A stretch of 59,998 nt of DNA from Acidobacteriaceae bacterium (lineage in GTDB: Bacteria; Acidobacteriota; Terriglobia; Bryobacterales; Bryobacteraceae), in the NCBI GenBank assembly GCA_019244055.1, contig JAFATG010000175.1:1-59998 (forward strand), given 5' to 3'. The notes under the pieces are model-generated. The model had not been told where the DNA came from and did no database searches. It saw nothing but the letters and a program-made list of their open reading frames with translations. Of the stretch, positions 18,349 through 27,309 are shown in pieces. Every line of letters starts with the position of its first letter. Within the stretch, counting starts at the first letter, position 1. The position numbers and the translations under genes are program-made.

Positions 18349-19452
18349 AGACTCTCCGGACCCGAAGTCCTTTGCGTATCCGGTCATCTCGAGATATCCA
18401 ACACCGGTCAGGGGTTTGCCCTGTATCGCGCCGGCATAGCTGACGGCGCCTTCCCAATACGTAGGCGTGAGACGGTTCCGGTCAAAGAGCTCCTGGTTTT
18501 TCAGGTCGGTCCATTCGGATAAGCGCAGGTCAAGCGAGGGCACAGAGATAGTCCAAGCGACTGGATAACTCGCTCGTGAGGCGGAGCTGTGCCACTGCTC
18601 ACCGGTAGAGAGCGTGAATTCCGATGCATCGAGGAAATGTGCTGCTCCGCTTGAATCGACAAACGTTCCGGAAGAGTAGGGGCTTATGCCGCCCGATTTC
18701 AAACGCAGCCGGTAGAGCATTAGTTCTTCGCCATTCTCCAACTGGATCGCGAACCAGTCCCAACCCGCGAGATCGGTTCGCGCCGGTCCACTGAAGAATT
18801 CGTGGTCCATCCAAGCGAGGCCTGAAAGAGCGGCGTGCGTGCCACCCTTGTACAGATCACCGCGCGCCTCGATGCGGGTAAACGAGAAGTATTGCGAAGT
18901 TTCAGCCGGCTCGGGCCCCTTACGGCTTACACCATCCTTTCCATTCACGACCGCAGGTTTTTCAGGCGTGAGTGCAAGCGTTAACTTGAACTGATCGCAC
19001 ATGGCCTGAAGCTGCTGCCGGCCACTGCTTAGATCGGTCCAGAGTACCTGCCAGTTACCGTTCCACTCGCGACGTTGCTCAAGGCTCACGCCGGCGAGTC
19101 CCGGTCCGGCACGATTCAGCCGCGCCACGTGGAAAAAATGGCCTCCATCGATGTCACTAAGCGCCAAGTGCGCGAGGTAGATCTGATCCGGCCGCCAGGT
19201 GGGATCCTCGGATTGCGCCGCCTGCGGCGTAAGATGAATCCCCTCGCGGAAGAACGTCAGTTCGAATCCGTATCGATGGCCTTCGGCGGTTTTCAAATTG
19301 CCGGTGTAATACCACCATTCGGTCTGATAATTCGGATGATTGAAGTAATCGCGCGGAAATTCGTAGCGATAACCGGGCAGGGCGATTTGCCAGGTCTGCC
19401 CGCTTGCAAACAGCGCAAGTGCCAGCAATAGGACTGTAGTCCTACTCCTCAT
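18280..19452 (-). CDS. AttH/CrtC-like lipocalin-fold secreted protein
   Basis: A 390-residue protein with a signal peptide (MRSRTTVLLLALALFASGQ). I choose 19452 as the start; the frame extends to 19524 but only into the permease gene. The family marker is HPNYQTEWWYYTGNL with FELTFFREG, as in AttH and hydroxyneurosporene-hydratase-like (CrtC) lipocalin proteins; a later block DLAGWDWFAIQLENGEELMLYRLR also fits. In AttEFGH-type cassettes this protein works with an FtsX-like permease and a LolD-like ATPase, which here lie directly upstream; the start overlaps the permease end by 11 nt. The last 20 or so residues, after GYLEMTGYAKDF, lie antisense to the MFS gene and look like a recent extension. 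Confidence 0.82.
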   Translation of the reverse strand: MRSRTTVLLLALALFASGQTWQIALPGYRYEFPRDYFNHPNYQTEWWYYTGNLKTAEGHRYGFELTFFREGIHLTPQAAQSEDPTWRPDQIYLAHLALSDIDGGHFFHVARLNRAGPGLAGVSLEQRREWNGNWQVLWTDLSSGRQQLQAMCDQFKLTLALTPEKPAVVNGKDGVSRKGPEPAETSQYFSFTRIEARGDLYKGGTHAALSGLAWMDHEFFSGPARTDLAGWDWFAIQLENGEELMLYRLRLKSGGISPYSSGTFVDSSGAAHFLDASEFTLSTGEQWHSSASRASYPVAWTISVPSLDLRLSEWTDLKNQELFDRNRLTPTYWEGAVSYAGAIQGKPLTGVGYLEMTGYAKDFGSGESSQVNLGSGRHFQTRSGTNRTRE

Positions 19453-21976
19453 GAATGACCTCGATGGGTTCCATCCTGATCGCCATACGCGCGGGATACA
19501 AACCGGCCAGAATTGTCGCGCCATAAATCCCAGTAAGAGCGGTGATGACTAGCGCCACGGGCCAATGGAACTGAATCGTCCAACCGAAGGATTGTTTGTT
19601 GATGACGAAGATAAGAATCAGGGAAAGCGCGATGCCCAGTACGACGCCGATTCCCGTCGCAATGAGACCAAGTAGAGCGGCCTCGGAGAGAATGATGGCT
19701 CGGATCTGCTGTTTGGCCCCTCCAAGGAAACGAAGCAGAGCGAAGTCCCGCCGGAGGTCAATCACCATCGCGAGGAGCGCGCCGGCTATGCCGAGTACAG
19801 CCACGGCTACGGCGACCGCCTCCAGCGCATAGGTAATGCGGAAGGTACGGTCAAAGATTTGAATGGCCGCCTGTCGCAGCGCTCGATTGGGAAATATAAG
19901 AACCGCGCGGCCGGTGATGATTTGGTCGATCTGTTTCCGCAAGGTATCCGATGCCGCACCGCGCTTGAGATACACGGCCAAGCTTGATTCGGCTTGATCC
20001 GGCAGGTATTTCAATAGCGTGTGGCGGTCTACAACCACGTACCCATTCTCAGCAGAGTAGTCGTAGTAAATGCCGAGCACTGTAAAATTTTGGGTCTCGC
20101 CCGCCATTGGAATGTGCAGCGTATCTCCGACATGAACGCGGTGCTTGTACGCGAACGGTTCACTTACTACGGCGTAATTCCCCGTTTGAAGCTTCGAAAA
20201 GATCTCGGATCGATTCTCGCCAGGGAGGAAAAGACGCGCGTTGACATTCTCCGCGCTGCTAGTTTCCGCACCGGCAAGCGTCGCGGGGGCACCTTGATAG
20301 GAAAATGGATAGACCCGAGAGCGCTCAACGGCAGCAACACCGGGCAGGCGCTCAATCTGATCCGCGATATCCGGATTCATGACCGGGTGTTGATCCGGGC
20401 CGGTCCATCCAGCGGGCCGGAGATAGAAATCGGCCTCGAGTTGATCATTCATCCAGACCTGCACGGTTTCGCGGAAGCTACCCACCATGATTGCGATACT
20501 GGCGGTCATAGCGACAGCGGTGGCGAGGGCCGCCGTGAGTATAGAGGTGCGACCGAGCGAGGCTTGCAGGGACCGCATGGCGAGCAGCGGCGCCGCTCCT
20601 GGCAATTTTCGCAGCAGGCCGGTGCCGGTTGCAGAGAAACGGATTACGGTAGCCGGAATTGCGGCGGCGGTTCCGGCGACCAGAAGCAATACCGATAAGT
20701 ATGCGAAGATCGGCGCGCCATGAAGGGGCGGTAGTTCTGCAAGCAAAGCGCCGACACAGAGCAGAACGATGGCGTAGAGGCCGAGGCGGTTAGATCGCCA
20801 GGTAAACGTGTACTCTTCACACCCTCGGGCCATAGCTTCGACCGGCGCAATTCTTGCAGCCTCCAGCGCTGGGCCGAGTGCGGCGATTAACGACACAGCA
20901 ATCCCGAGTCCGACTCCGGCCGCTGCGGCGGACCAGGTAAGGTGAACCGGAGCAGGTTGACTGCTGATATAGAGTGCATGCACGGTGTTACCAATCAGCT
21001 TTACGGCAGTAACCGCCATTAGCCGCCCGATGACGAGCCCCAGCCCGCTTCCGATCAGCGCAAAGAACAAGGTTTCGCAGAGGAAACCGCCGGCGACTAA
21101 CATTCGCGTTCCGCCGAGGGCGCGCACGACGCCGATTTCATTCCGCCGGCGTATGACGGATATCGAAATCGTGTTGTAAATGAGGAATGCTCCGACGATG
21201 AGAGCGACGTAGCTCAGCACACGCAAGTTCAGGCGGAAAGCTGCCAGCATCTTTCGGTTCTCGGCGGTTCGCTCGCCTTCAGGCTCGATGAGCACTGATG
21301 CAGGAACTTGCCGGCGCAGCAATTGCTGCCAAAACTGAATCGAGCCGCCCGCGGGAACGGTTACATCGATGCTGTCCAATTTGCCGATCTTTTCTGTTAC
21401 ACGCTGTGCCAGTCCGATATCGGCTACGATTACATTCTGTTCATTGATTTCATTCTTTCGAGGTTGCAAGATGCCAGCGACAGTGAATCGGCGCATCTGA
21501 TCATTGATCAACAGCGAGACGCGCTGCCCTGCGTGTAATTTCAGGCTTGCTCCGACCCAGACCGCATCGCCATCCTTCAGCAGATCTGGACCGGATCCCT
21601 GGTCCAAGTTTGAAATAGCGTCTGAATTATGCCCAATCAGGTCTAAACCGATAAAAGGAACCGCCTCCCCTTTTCCGTTGATTGCCGCAAAATCTTCAAT
21701 GCGAGGGGTAAAATCGAACGCATAGGGAAGCGAAACCAATCTGCCTAGAATCTTTTCGTCCAGACCCCCGGTCGCCGTGATCAGGAGATCGCCTTTTCCC
21801 GTTAGCGATTGGAGCGAGGAATGGAAACTGCCGGCTGCGGCTTGACCAGCCAAGTCGATTGCCACGACCACTCCTACACCCAACCCGATGGCGAGAATCG
21901 TTAGCCCAGTGCGAAGGCGTTCTCTTGTAAGGGGCGCAATAATGAGCCGGAAAAATAGGATCAAGCGGGCCGCCAT
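19442..21976 (-). CDS. FtsX-like ABC transporter permease
   Basis: An 844-residue inner membrane protein made of two FtsX/MacB-type halves. Each half has a large extracytoplasmic domain and core helices: about residue 15-40, then three near 255-370 (ISVIRRRNEIGVVRALGGTR is the classical coupling segment), two in the middle (about 400-440), and again near 710-840 with DLRRDFALLRFLGGAKQQIR. The ten-helix layout matches LolE/AttFG-like exporters that extract lipids or lipoproteins from the inner membrane rather than pump solutes across it. It is 10 nt from the ATPase gene and overlaps the AttH gene. Confidence 0.9.
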   Translation of the reverse strand: MAARLILFFRLIIAPLTRERLRTGLTILAIGLGVGVVVAIDLAGQAAAGSFHSSLQSLTGKGDLLITATGGLDEKILGRLVSLPYAFDFTPRIEDFAAINGKGEAVPFIGLDLIGHNSDAISNLDQGSGPDLLKDGDAVWVGASLKLHAGQRVSLLINDQMRRFTVAGILQPRKNEINEQNVIVADIGLAQRVTEKIGKLDSIDVTVPAGGSIQFWQQLLRRQVPASVLIEPEGERTAENRKMLAAFRLNLRVLSYVALIVGAFLIYNTISISVIRRRNEIGVVRALGGTRMLVAGGFLCETLFFALIGSGLGLVIGRLMAVTAVKLIGNTVHALYISSQPAPVHLTWSAAAAGVGLGIAVSLIAALGPALEAARIAPVEAMARGCEEYTFTWRSNRLGLYAIVLLCVGALLAELPPLHGAPIFAYLSVLLLVAGTAAAIPATVIRFSATGTGLLRKLPGAAPLLAMRSLQASLGRTSILTAALATAVAMTASIAIMVGSFRETVQVWMNDQLEADFYLRPAGWTGPDQHPVMNPDIADQIERLPGVAAVERSRVYPFSYQGAPATLAGAETSSAENVNARLFLPGENRSEIFSKLQTGNYAVVSEPFAYKHRVHVGDTLHIPMAGETQNFTVLGIYYDYSAENGYVVVDRHTLLKYLPDQAESSLAVYLKRGAASDTLRKQIDQIITGRAVLIFPNRALRQAAIQIFDRTFRITYALEAVAVAVAVLGIAGALLAMVIDLRRDFALLRFLGGAKQQIRAIILSEAALLGLIATGIGVVLGIALSLILIFVINKQSFGWTIQFHWPVALVITALTGIYGATILAGLYPARMAIRMEPIEVIHEE

Positions 21977-21986
21977 GAAAGTTCCA

Positions 21987-22667
21987 TTAGCGAAAAACTG
22001 TGGCCGTTTCCAGCCGTCCGTCGCGCATCGCGATCACGCGATCGGCTGCGGCGGTGCTTTCCGCGCCATGCGTTGCCATCACCACCGCGACGCGCAGCTC
22101 ATGGGCTGTGCGGTGTAAGAGCTGAAGGATGATATCTCCTGTGACGGTGTCTAGGTTTCCCGTGGGTTCGTCCGCCAGCAGCAGGCGCGGATTATGCACC
22201 AGAGCGCGCGCAATAGCGGTCCTCTGTTGCTGGCCTCCGGAGATCTGATGCGGGTAGCGATCCGCCACGTCCGGGAGCTCGACCCAGTCCAGACGTTCGA
22301 GGGCGGCGCGTCTGGTGTTCTTTTCGCCGGCGAGCATGAGGGGAAGCTCGACATTTTCGGCAATTGTTAATGTGTGCAGCAATTGAAATGACTGGAAAAT
22401 GAATCCGATCTTCTGCCGTCGCAGGCGGGTCAGTGCGGCATCGTTCAGCCGGGACGTAATCTGACCGTCTATCACAACTTCGCCGGAGGTTGGAAAATCC
22501 ATTGCGCCGCATACATTCAGTAGGGTCGATTTTCCGCAGCCGCTTCGGCCGACGACCGCCGCAAACTCGCCTGGATCGATTTCGAATGAGACATTCTGCA
22601 ATGCAACCACTGGCGCACTCTGGGTCTTGTATGCCTTTGAGACGTTCTGGACCTCGAGCAACGCCAT
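21987..22667 (-). CDS. LolD/MacB-like ABC transporter ATP-binding protein
   Basis: A 226-residue ATPase with Walker [10 protein letters not shown] near residue 38, signature SGGQQQR and Walker [14 protein letters not shown]. The EPTGNLD ending of Walker B and the short length place it in the LolD/MacB group that partners FtsX-like permeases. It is first in a three-gene minus-strand cassette with the permease and the AttH-like protein. It diverges from galE, 82 nt away. Confidence 0.93.
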   Translation of the reverse strand: MALLEVQNVSKAYKTQSAPVVALQNVSFEIDPGEFAAVVGRSGCGKSTLLNVCGAMDFPTSGEVVIDGQITSRLNDAALTRLRRQKIGFIFQSFQLLHTLTIAENVELPLMLAGEKNTRRAALERLDWVELPDVADRYPHQISGGQQQRTAIARALVHNPRLLLADEPTGNLDTVTGDIILQLLHRTAHELRVAVVMATHGAESTAAADRVIAMRDGRLETATVFR

Positions 22668-22749
22668 ATATTCCAGGATCGTATGGAGGCTTTGAAAACG
22701 CGGGTATTGCCGATATTCAGGTGGGCGCAGTGGTTACACTCGAAATTGC

Positions 22750-23739
22750 GTGGCTAAGATACTCGTCACCGGCGGCGCCGGATACATCGGTTCGATTACG
22801 CGACATTTCCTTGAAAAGCACGGTCACTCCGTGATTGTGGTCGACAATTTGTCGCGAGGCCACAGGGAGGCGGTACCCGAACCCATCCTTCGGGTTCTCG
22901 ACACACGGGATACGGACAAGGTGGAAGTCCTGTTGCGAGACGAGCATGTTGAGGCAGTCATTCATTTCGCCGCGTACATCGCGGTCGGAGAGTCGACCCA
23001 GGTTCCCGAGATGTATTTCACCAACAATGTGAGTGGTTCTCTGTCGCTGTTTGAGGCCATGTTGCGGGCCGATGTGAAGCGGCTGGTGTTTTCGTCCACC
23101 GCAGCGGCTTATGGGATACCCGCGACCGTTCCCATCACAGAGGATGAGCCTTATGCCCCGATAAACCCCTACGGCGAATCCAAAGTAATGGTCGAAAAGA
23201 TTCTCGAATGGTTGGACCGTTACCGTGAGTTCCGGAGTGTCCGCCTGCGGTATTTCAACGCGTGCGGCGCGGAACCGGAAGCGGATTTAGGAGAGGAACA
23301 CGATCCAGAGACGCACTTGATTCCGCTGATCCTTCGCGCCGTTCAGACGGGGAAGCCAGTGACGGTGTTCGGCGATGATTATGCGACGCCGGATGGGACC
23401 TGTATTCGCGACTATATCCACGTGAGCGACCTCGCGGAAGCGCACATCTACGCTGTAGAGCATCTGCTCAAGGGCGGCAAATCCAACGTCTTTAATGCCG
23501 GCACCGGCGTTGGCTATTCCGTGGAGGAAGTGATCGCGGCGGTCGAGCACCTTACCGGGAAGCAGGTGCCGCGAGTTACCGGGCCCCGGCGGGAGGGCGA
23601 CCCGCCCAGTCTGGTAGCGGATTCGCGGCGATTACAGGAGACACTCGGCTGGCGGCCGACACGAAGCAGCATCGAGCGTATCGTGTCGGATGCTTGGGAA
23701 TTCGCGCGAAGGCATTCTGAACCGCGAAGCCAATCTTAA
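22750..23739 (+). CDS. galE: UDP-glucose 4-epimerase
   Basis: A 329-residue short-chain dehydrogenase of the GalE type, starting at GTG 22750. The NAD-binding GGAGYIG motif is at residues 8-14, with VVDNLSRGH for the adenosine ribose. The catalytic SSTAAAYG and YGESK (Tyr-x-x-x-Lys) and the sugar-binding FNACGAEP block are all present. It interconverts UDP-glucose and UDP-galactose for cell-surface polysaccharides. The usual Ser of GYIGS-H is followed by ITRHFL, an unremarkable variation. Its stop codon shares TTAA with the stop of a small convergent ORF. Confidence 0.95.
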   Translation: MAKILVTGGAGYIGSITRHFLEKHGHSVIVVDNLSRGHREAVPEPILRVLDTRDTDKVEVLLRDEHVEAVIHFAAYIAVGESTQVPEMYFTNNVSGSLSLFEAMLRADVKRLVFSSTAAAYGIPATVPITEDEPYAPINPYGESKVMVEKILEWLDRYREFRSVRLRYFNACGAEPEADLGEEHDPETHLIPLILRAVQTGKPVTVFGDDYATPDGTCIRDYIHVSDLAEAHIYAVEHLLKGGKSNVFNAGTGVGYSVEEVIAAVEHLTGKQVPRVTGPRREGDPPSLVADSRRLQETLGWRPTRSSIERIVSDAWEFARRHSEPRSQS

Positions 23740-23867
23740 AGCTCGCGGGCTTGCGGATCTAGCGCGTAAGTAAGTGCGCGCTCCCAAGTAGTGAAGCGAT
23801 ACACGCGCACTCCCGGAATCCAGAGGATCCAGGTGGGTCCGATTTTGTAGATCTTCGGCTTGGTCAC
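23736..23867 (-). CDS. Small hypothetical protein (43 codons)
   Basis: A short reading frame from GTG 23867 to TAA 23736: MTKPKIYKIGPTWILW, then IPGVRVYRFTTWERALTYAL, ending DPQAREL. I do not recognise the family. The composition (aromatic core WILWIPGVRVYRF, amphipathic WERALTYAL) looks like a real folded mini-protein, not a shadow, because the other strand is non-coding here. Its stop overlaps the galE stop in a shared TTAA. Without it, 23740-23921 would be empty. No strong ribosome site is seen before GTG, so confidence is limited. Confidence 0.45.
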   Translation of the reverse strand: MTKPKIYKIGPTWILWIPGVRVYRFTTWERALTYALDPQAREL

Positions 23868-23921
23868 GGTTTACTTCAACCCAGTGGAAAGCCGGATATT
23901 TTCCTCTCTCGCCGAAGTCAA

Positions 23922-25160
23922 TCAAACTAATAAGCCGCACAATTTCGGTCCGGCGAACCCGGGGAAGATGGTCTTAACCTCGCGATTCCCCATTTGTTTG
24001 ACGGCTAGCTCGGAGAGAACGGTGCGAAAATCGGTCGTGACATTCAGATCGCGACCCTCATAGAGTTGCTCCGGATAGAGACCCGGCCACTGGCCGAGGA
24101 CCCGTCCGCCGCGCACGCTACCGCCGAGCACGAACATGACATTCGCGTGACCGTGATCCGTACCTCGATTGCCGTTCTCTCTCGCTGTGCGGCCGAACTC
24201 GGACATAGTAACGATCGTAATATCGGCCATGCGGTCGCCCATATCCTGGCAAAACGCGACGAGCGAGTCGCCGAATTCGCGCAACAGATTTGCGAGTCGC
24301 CCCGTATGCGGCTGAGGCCCGACCTCGTTGGCGTGCGTATCCCAACCGCCGACATCCGTAAATGCCACCTCCAGGCCAACGTCAGCCTTAATAAGCCGGG
24401 CGGTCTGCTGCAAGCTCTGGCCTAGCCGTCCGTTTGGATATTGAGAGTCATGGGCGGGAGTGTAGGGCGTCTTCTGAATGGATTGCACGATTTTGACGGC
24501 TTGGAACGCCTCGCGCGCTGTGCCGTTCAGCACTGCGTCAGTGGACGTAGCGTACATGCTCTCGAACGCCGATGACGCCTCACCGTCTTTGATTTGAAAA
24601 TCTCCGATGCTCCCGATCGCCAAAGCCTCATTCTTCCCTCTTAAGGCGCGAGGCAAATTGGGGCTGAGACTCACGGCACGAAGTGGCGACGCGTGTTCCT
24701 CGATCGGGATGGCCCTATTCAACCAACCATCGCAGGTGGCTTTGAATCCCGGCGTCCCCGACTCCATATAGTCCTGTGCGTCGAAATGCGATCGAGTGGG
24801 ATCCGGTGATCCAACCGCTTCCACGATGGCCAACTGATTCTTGTCCCAGAGCGGCTTCAACCTGCGCAAGGCGGGATGCAGGCCAAAATGACCATCGAGA
24901 TCAATTGCCGAGGCTTCCGTTCCGTTCGGGCGGGAAATCGCCAGGCTCGGACGCAAGGCGTAGTAGGCGGGCTCGCCGTGAGGAATGACTACGTTCAATC
25001 CGTCGACCGCACCACGCTGAAAGATCGCAATCAGGATTCTCTTTCGTTCGCTCGGCACTGACTGCTGCGCGTAGAGCGCACGAGAGAGCCATGTTGGGAC
25101 GGATCCTATTCCAACCATAGCGAGCGCTGAACTCTTCAGAAATATTCTTCGGGACGGCAT
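23922..25160 (-). CDS. DUF1501 secreted protein
   Basis: A 412-residue protein with a Tat signal (MPSRRIFLKSSALAMVGIG). The start 25160 is preceded by AGGAG at a spacing of 8. The body fits DUF1501, a sulfatase/alkaline-phosphatase-fold family: RILIAIFQRGAVDGLNVVIPHG near the N-terminus, DVGGWDTHAN, and TIVTMSEFGRTARENGNRGTDHG toward the C-terminus, where His and Asp residues would hold metals in related folds. Members are always coupled to DUF1800 proteins, as here (25 nt downstream of the DUF1800 gene). The function is unknown; export and possible surface or storage roles are inferred. Confidence 0.92.
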   Translation of the reverse strand: MPSRRIFLKSSALAMVGIGSVPTWLSRALYAQQSVPSERKRILIAIFQRGAVDGLNVVIPHGEPAYYALRPSLAISRPNGTEASAIDLDGHFGLHPALRRLKPLWDKNQLAIVEAVGSPDPTRSHFDAQDYMESGTPGFKATCDGWLNRAIPIEEHASPLRAVSLSPNLPRALRGKNEALAIGSIGDFQIKDGEASSAFESMYATSTDAVLNGTAREAFQAVKIVQSIQKTPYTPAHDSQYPNGRLGQSLQQTARLIKADVGLEVAFTDVGGWDTHANEVGPQPHTGRLANLLREFGDSLVAFCQDMGDRMADITIVTMSEFGRTARENGNRGTDHGHANVMFVLGGSVRGGRVLGQWPGLYPEQLYEGRDLNVTTDFRTVLSELAVKQMGNREVKTIFPGFAGPKLCGLLV

Positions 25161-25185
25161 AACGTACACTCCTGCTGGATGAAAA

Positions 25186-26751
25186 TTAGCGGCGCTGAAA
25201 CTCGGGAGAACCCAGCGTCAACCCGGCGATGAGACTGGGAACAGCATTTGGAGGATTTTGGGCAACCTGGCTCCGCGGGTCCATGCTTGCCAGCGCTTTC
25301 TCAATGGCCGCTTGCGTCTGTGCAGTGGGATCCTGCTGCAGCAACGAGTGGGCCAAGTTCATAGGATCGGGCTGCGGAAGGGCTTGCCAATTCGCTATGT
25401 CCACTTGCACACCGGGGATGCGGTTATGAGCCAGCGCTACGGCATAGTTCATTCGCTCGAGCAGGCCTGCGGAGCTTACCCAGTCAGCGTTCTGAAGTGA
25501 ATAGCCGGTCGGCTCTATTTTCCGGTACAGAGGCTCGCCGAGTTTTTGCAGCTCATCGCTCAGCAGAGAGGCGGACGTGACGTTCGCATTCGCCGCTCGA
25601 ACCGCACTCACCACCATTTCGAAAGGCGTTTTGATCTTTGCCCGGTAGGCGCCTTCGGACCAGAACTCACCCGACGAGAACATGGTCTGCATCACAGCAC
25701 CGAGATCGCCGCCGGTCTTGAGAAAGGTTTGGGTCATGCGATTCACGAGTGAGGGCGGAGGATCGTCCGCAACGAAGCATTGCGCAAGCTTGAGCGAGAT
25801 GAAGTGAGCCGTTGAAGGGTGATGCGCGAGGATGTTGAGCACCTCGATGCCATCGCCCATGCCGCCGCCGGGCGGGATCACGTGGCCCAGCACGATCTTC
25901 TTGCCTTTATCGTGCATTTTGTCGTTGTATTGGAAGGCGCCGCCCTGGCGTGGAGCTGTGATGGTCCAGCCGGTGAAGCAGCGAGCCACTTCGATCACGT
26001 CCTTCTGGGTGTATCCGCCATTCACTCCGAGCGTGTGGAGCTCCAGCAGTTCGCGTCCGTAGTTCTCATTCAGGCCGCGCCGGTTCTTCTGATTCGGATG
26101 ACGCGCAGCGAAGCCGGGACCGGCGGACTGCCAGTTATCGAGATAGAAAAGCATAGTCGGGCTCTCGGCTGTAGCCAGCAGCAGGTCATAGAACTTGCCG
26201 AGCACGTGCCGCCGAATTGCGTCGCGTTCGTATGCCGGTAGAGTGAATCGATCAACGCCTTTGCCAAAGAATACATTGAAATGGTTGAACCAAAAATCAT
26301 CCAGCAACTCGAGAAGCTGATGGTTGCTGTAGATCGCCCGAATGAGCTTTACTTCGCTGAGATCACCCGCGATCACGCTTAGCGGCCTGACCGAGACAGT
26401 CTGGCTGACGCTCATTTGCACCGAGGCAAGTGGCGCCAGACGCTCCTGGAGAGTAGGATTTTCCGTAAGCTGATCGGGATGCAACTGCAGATCGAGCCAG
26501 GTCTTCAGGCCCAGTGCACGGACGTGCTCAAGGTCGCCAGGGCGAGGTCCGAAGGTCAGGCGATCGAAAGCATGTTGAAATTGCTTGTCAGGCGGGAGAC
26601 GGCGGCTGAACGCCACGTAGTGCGGCGGATTTGCTGAAGGTTTTATTTTTTGGATTGCCAGTTTTCCACTGAGGGCAAATGAGGAGCTTATGAGAAGCAG
26701 GAGACCAGCCGAGCATAGGGCGTTGTGGAACTGATTTGCTCCCTGACTCAC
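25186..26751 (-). CDS. DUF1800 secreted protein
   Basis: A 521-residue protein starting at GTG 26751, preceded by GAGGAA. An N-terminal hydrophobic segment (ALCSAGLLLLISSSFALSG) serves as signal peptide. The family marks are HAFDRLTFGPRPGDLEHVRALG, LLDDFWFNHFNVFFGKG, NENYGRELLELHTLGVNGGYTQKDVIEVARCFTGW and PSTAHFISLKLAQCFVADDPP. This all-helical family is co-encoded with DUF1501 in Planctomycetota, Acidobacteriota and others. The pair likely acts in the periplasm or outside the cell; no reaction is established. Confidence 0.92.
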   Translation of the reverse strand: MSQGANQFHNALCSAGLLLLISSSFALSGKLAIQKIKPSANPPHYVAFSRRLPPDKQFQHAFDRLTFGPRPGDLEHVRALGLKTWLDLQLHPDQLTENPTLQERLAPLASVQMSVSQTVSVRPLSVIAGDLSEVKLIRAIYSNHQLLELLDDFWFNHFNVFFGKGVDRFTLPAYERDAIRRHVLGKFYDLLLATAESPTMLFYLDNWQSAGPGFAARHPNQKNRRGLNENYGRELLELHTLGVNGGYTQKDVIEVARCFTGWTITAPRQGGAFQYNDKMHDKGKKIVLGHVIPPGGGMGDGIEVLNILAHHPSTAHFISLKLAQCFVADDPPPSLVNRMTQTFLKTGGDLGAVMQTMFSSGEFWSEGAYRAKIKTPFEMVVSAVRAANANVTSASLLSDELQKLGEPLYRKIEPTGYSLQNADWVSSAGLLERMNYAVALAHNRIPGVQVDIANWQALPQPDPMNLAHSLLQQDPTAQTQAAIEKALASMDPRSQVAQNPPNAVPSLIAGLTLGSPEFQRR

Positions 26752-26860
26752 ATTTCCTCGGGTGACACCTCTTAGAACGAGGGCCAGGCGTTCCTTGTTG
26801 ACAGACGAACGCTTCTAAGTTCCTGATCGGCAGCGCGAACGAGCTGGAGAATCTTTGGAT

Positions 26861-26936
<76 letters not shown>

Positions 26937-26954
26937 TTGGAGGGTCTAACCGAC

Positions 26955-26984
26955 ATTCTCCGATGAGTTTGTCAGCGAAGTCAA
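26955..26984 (-). promoter_or_regulatory. Possible promoter of tRNA-Gly
   Basis: On the minus strand, TTGACT (26984-26979) and GAGAAT (26960-26955) are 18 bp apart, and the tRNA 5' end follows 18 nt later. The -35 matches sigma-70 at five of six positions and the -10 at four of six. Position and spacing are right, but this is sequence inspection only. Confidence 0.4.
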
Positions 26985-27242
26985 TTCATCTGATTGCAAC
27001 CCTGGAGGTTAGTGTTTTTCCAGGGGATCTCCGAGGCCCTTTCAGGGGCCCAAAGCAGCCTATGTAGGATCAGACAAGTAGCTTGGAATCATTCATTTAG
27101 AAACTTCCCAGATTTTTCTTTCAAAAGTGTGACCCTGTGATAGACTGAGTTTTCCGGAACGGGAACGGTTTCCTCATTTCATAGCCATTAGCTGCCCCGG
27201 ACGGGGCGAGCATTGGCTCCCCAGGCAAAACTTAGAGCGCGC
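26985..27242. other. Non-coding stretch upstream of dnaA with hairpins and a possible promoter
   Basis: No gene is supported here. I see an inverted repeat CCCTGG/CCAGGG (27000-27005 with 27020-27025), a second hairpin GGCCC/GGGCC (27035-27050), an AT-richer block (about 27085-27130) and a third compact hairpin GCCCC/GGGGC with a 4-nt loop (27194-27207). An extended -10-like TGATAGACT (27138-27146) could serve dnaA. The AT-rich block next to the DnaA boxes could be an unwinding element of oriC, but this cannot be shown from sequence alone. Confidence 0.35.
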
Positions 27243-27273
27243 TTTTCCACAGTTGTGGAAAAGCTGTGGAAAC
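27243..27273. promoter_or_regulatory. Cluster of DnaA boxes just before dnaA
   Basis: Three 9-mers close to the DnaA box TTATCCACA: TTTTCCACA on plus (27243-27251), the same 9-mer on minus (27254-27262), and GTTTCCACA on minus (27265-27273). The first two face each other 2 bp apart. They sit 37 nt before the dnaA start, so they may mediate DnaA autoregulation and/or be part of oriC. Confidence 0.65.
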
Positions 27274-27309
27274 CCTTTGCTGTTTTTGGTTGCGGGGAGG
27301 TTTGGCCCC

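Noticed and set aside
26752-26860. Search for a third tRNA-associated scar to the left of tRNA-Gly
   Set aside because: No orphan 3' copy or paired 9-bp repeats are seen within a few hundred bases, and normal backbone genes flank it.
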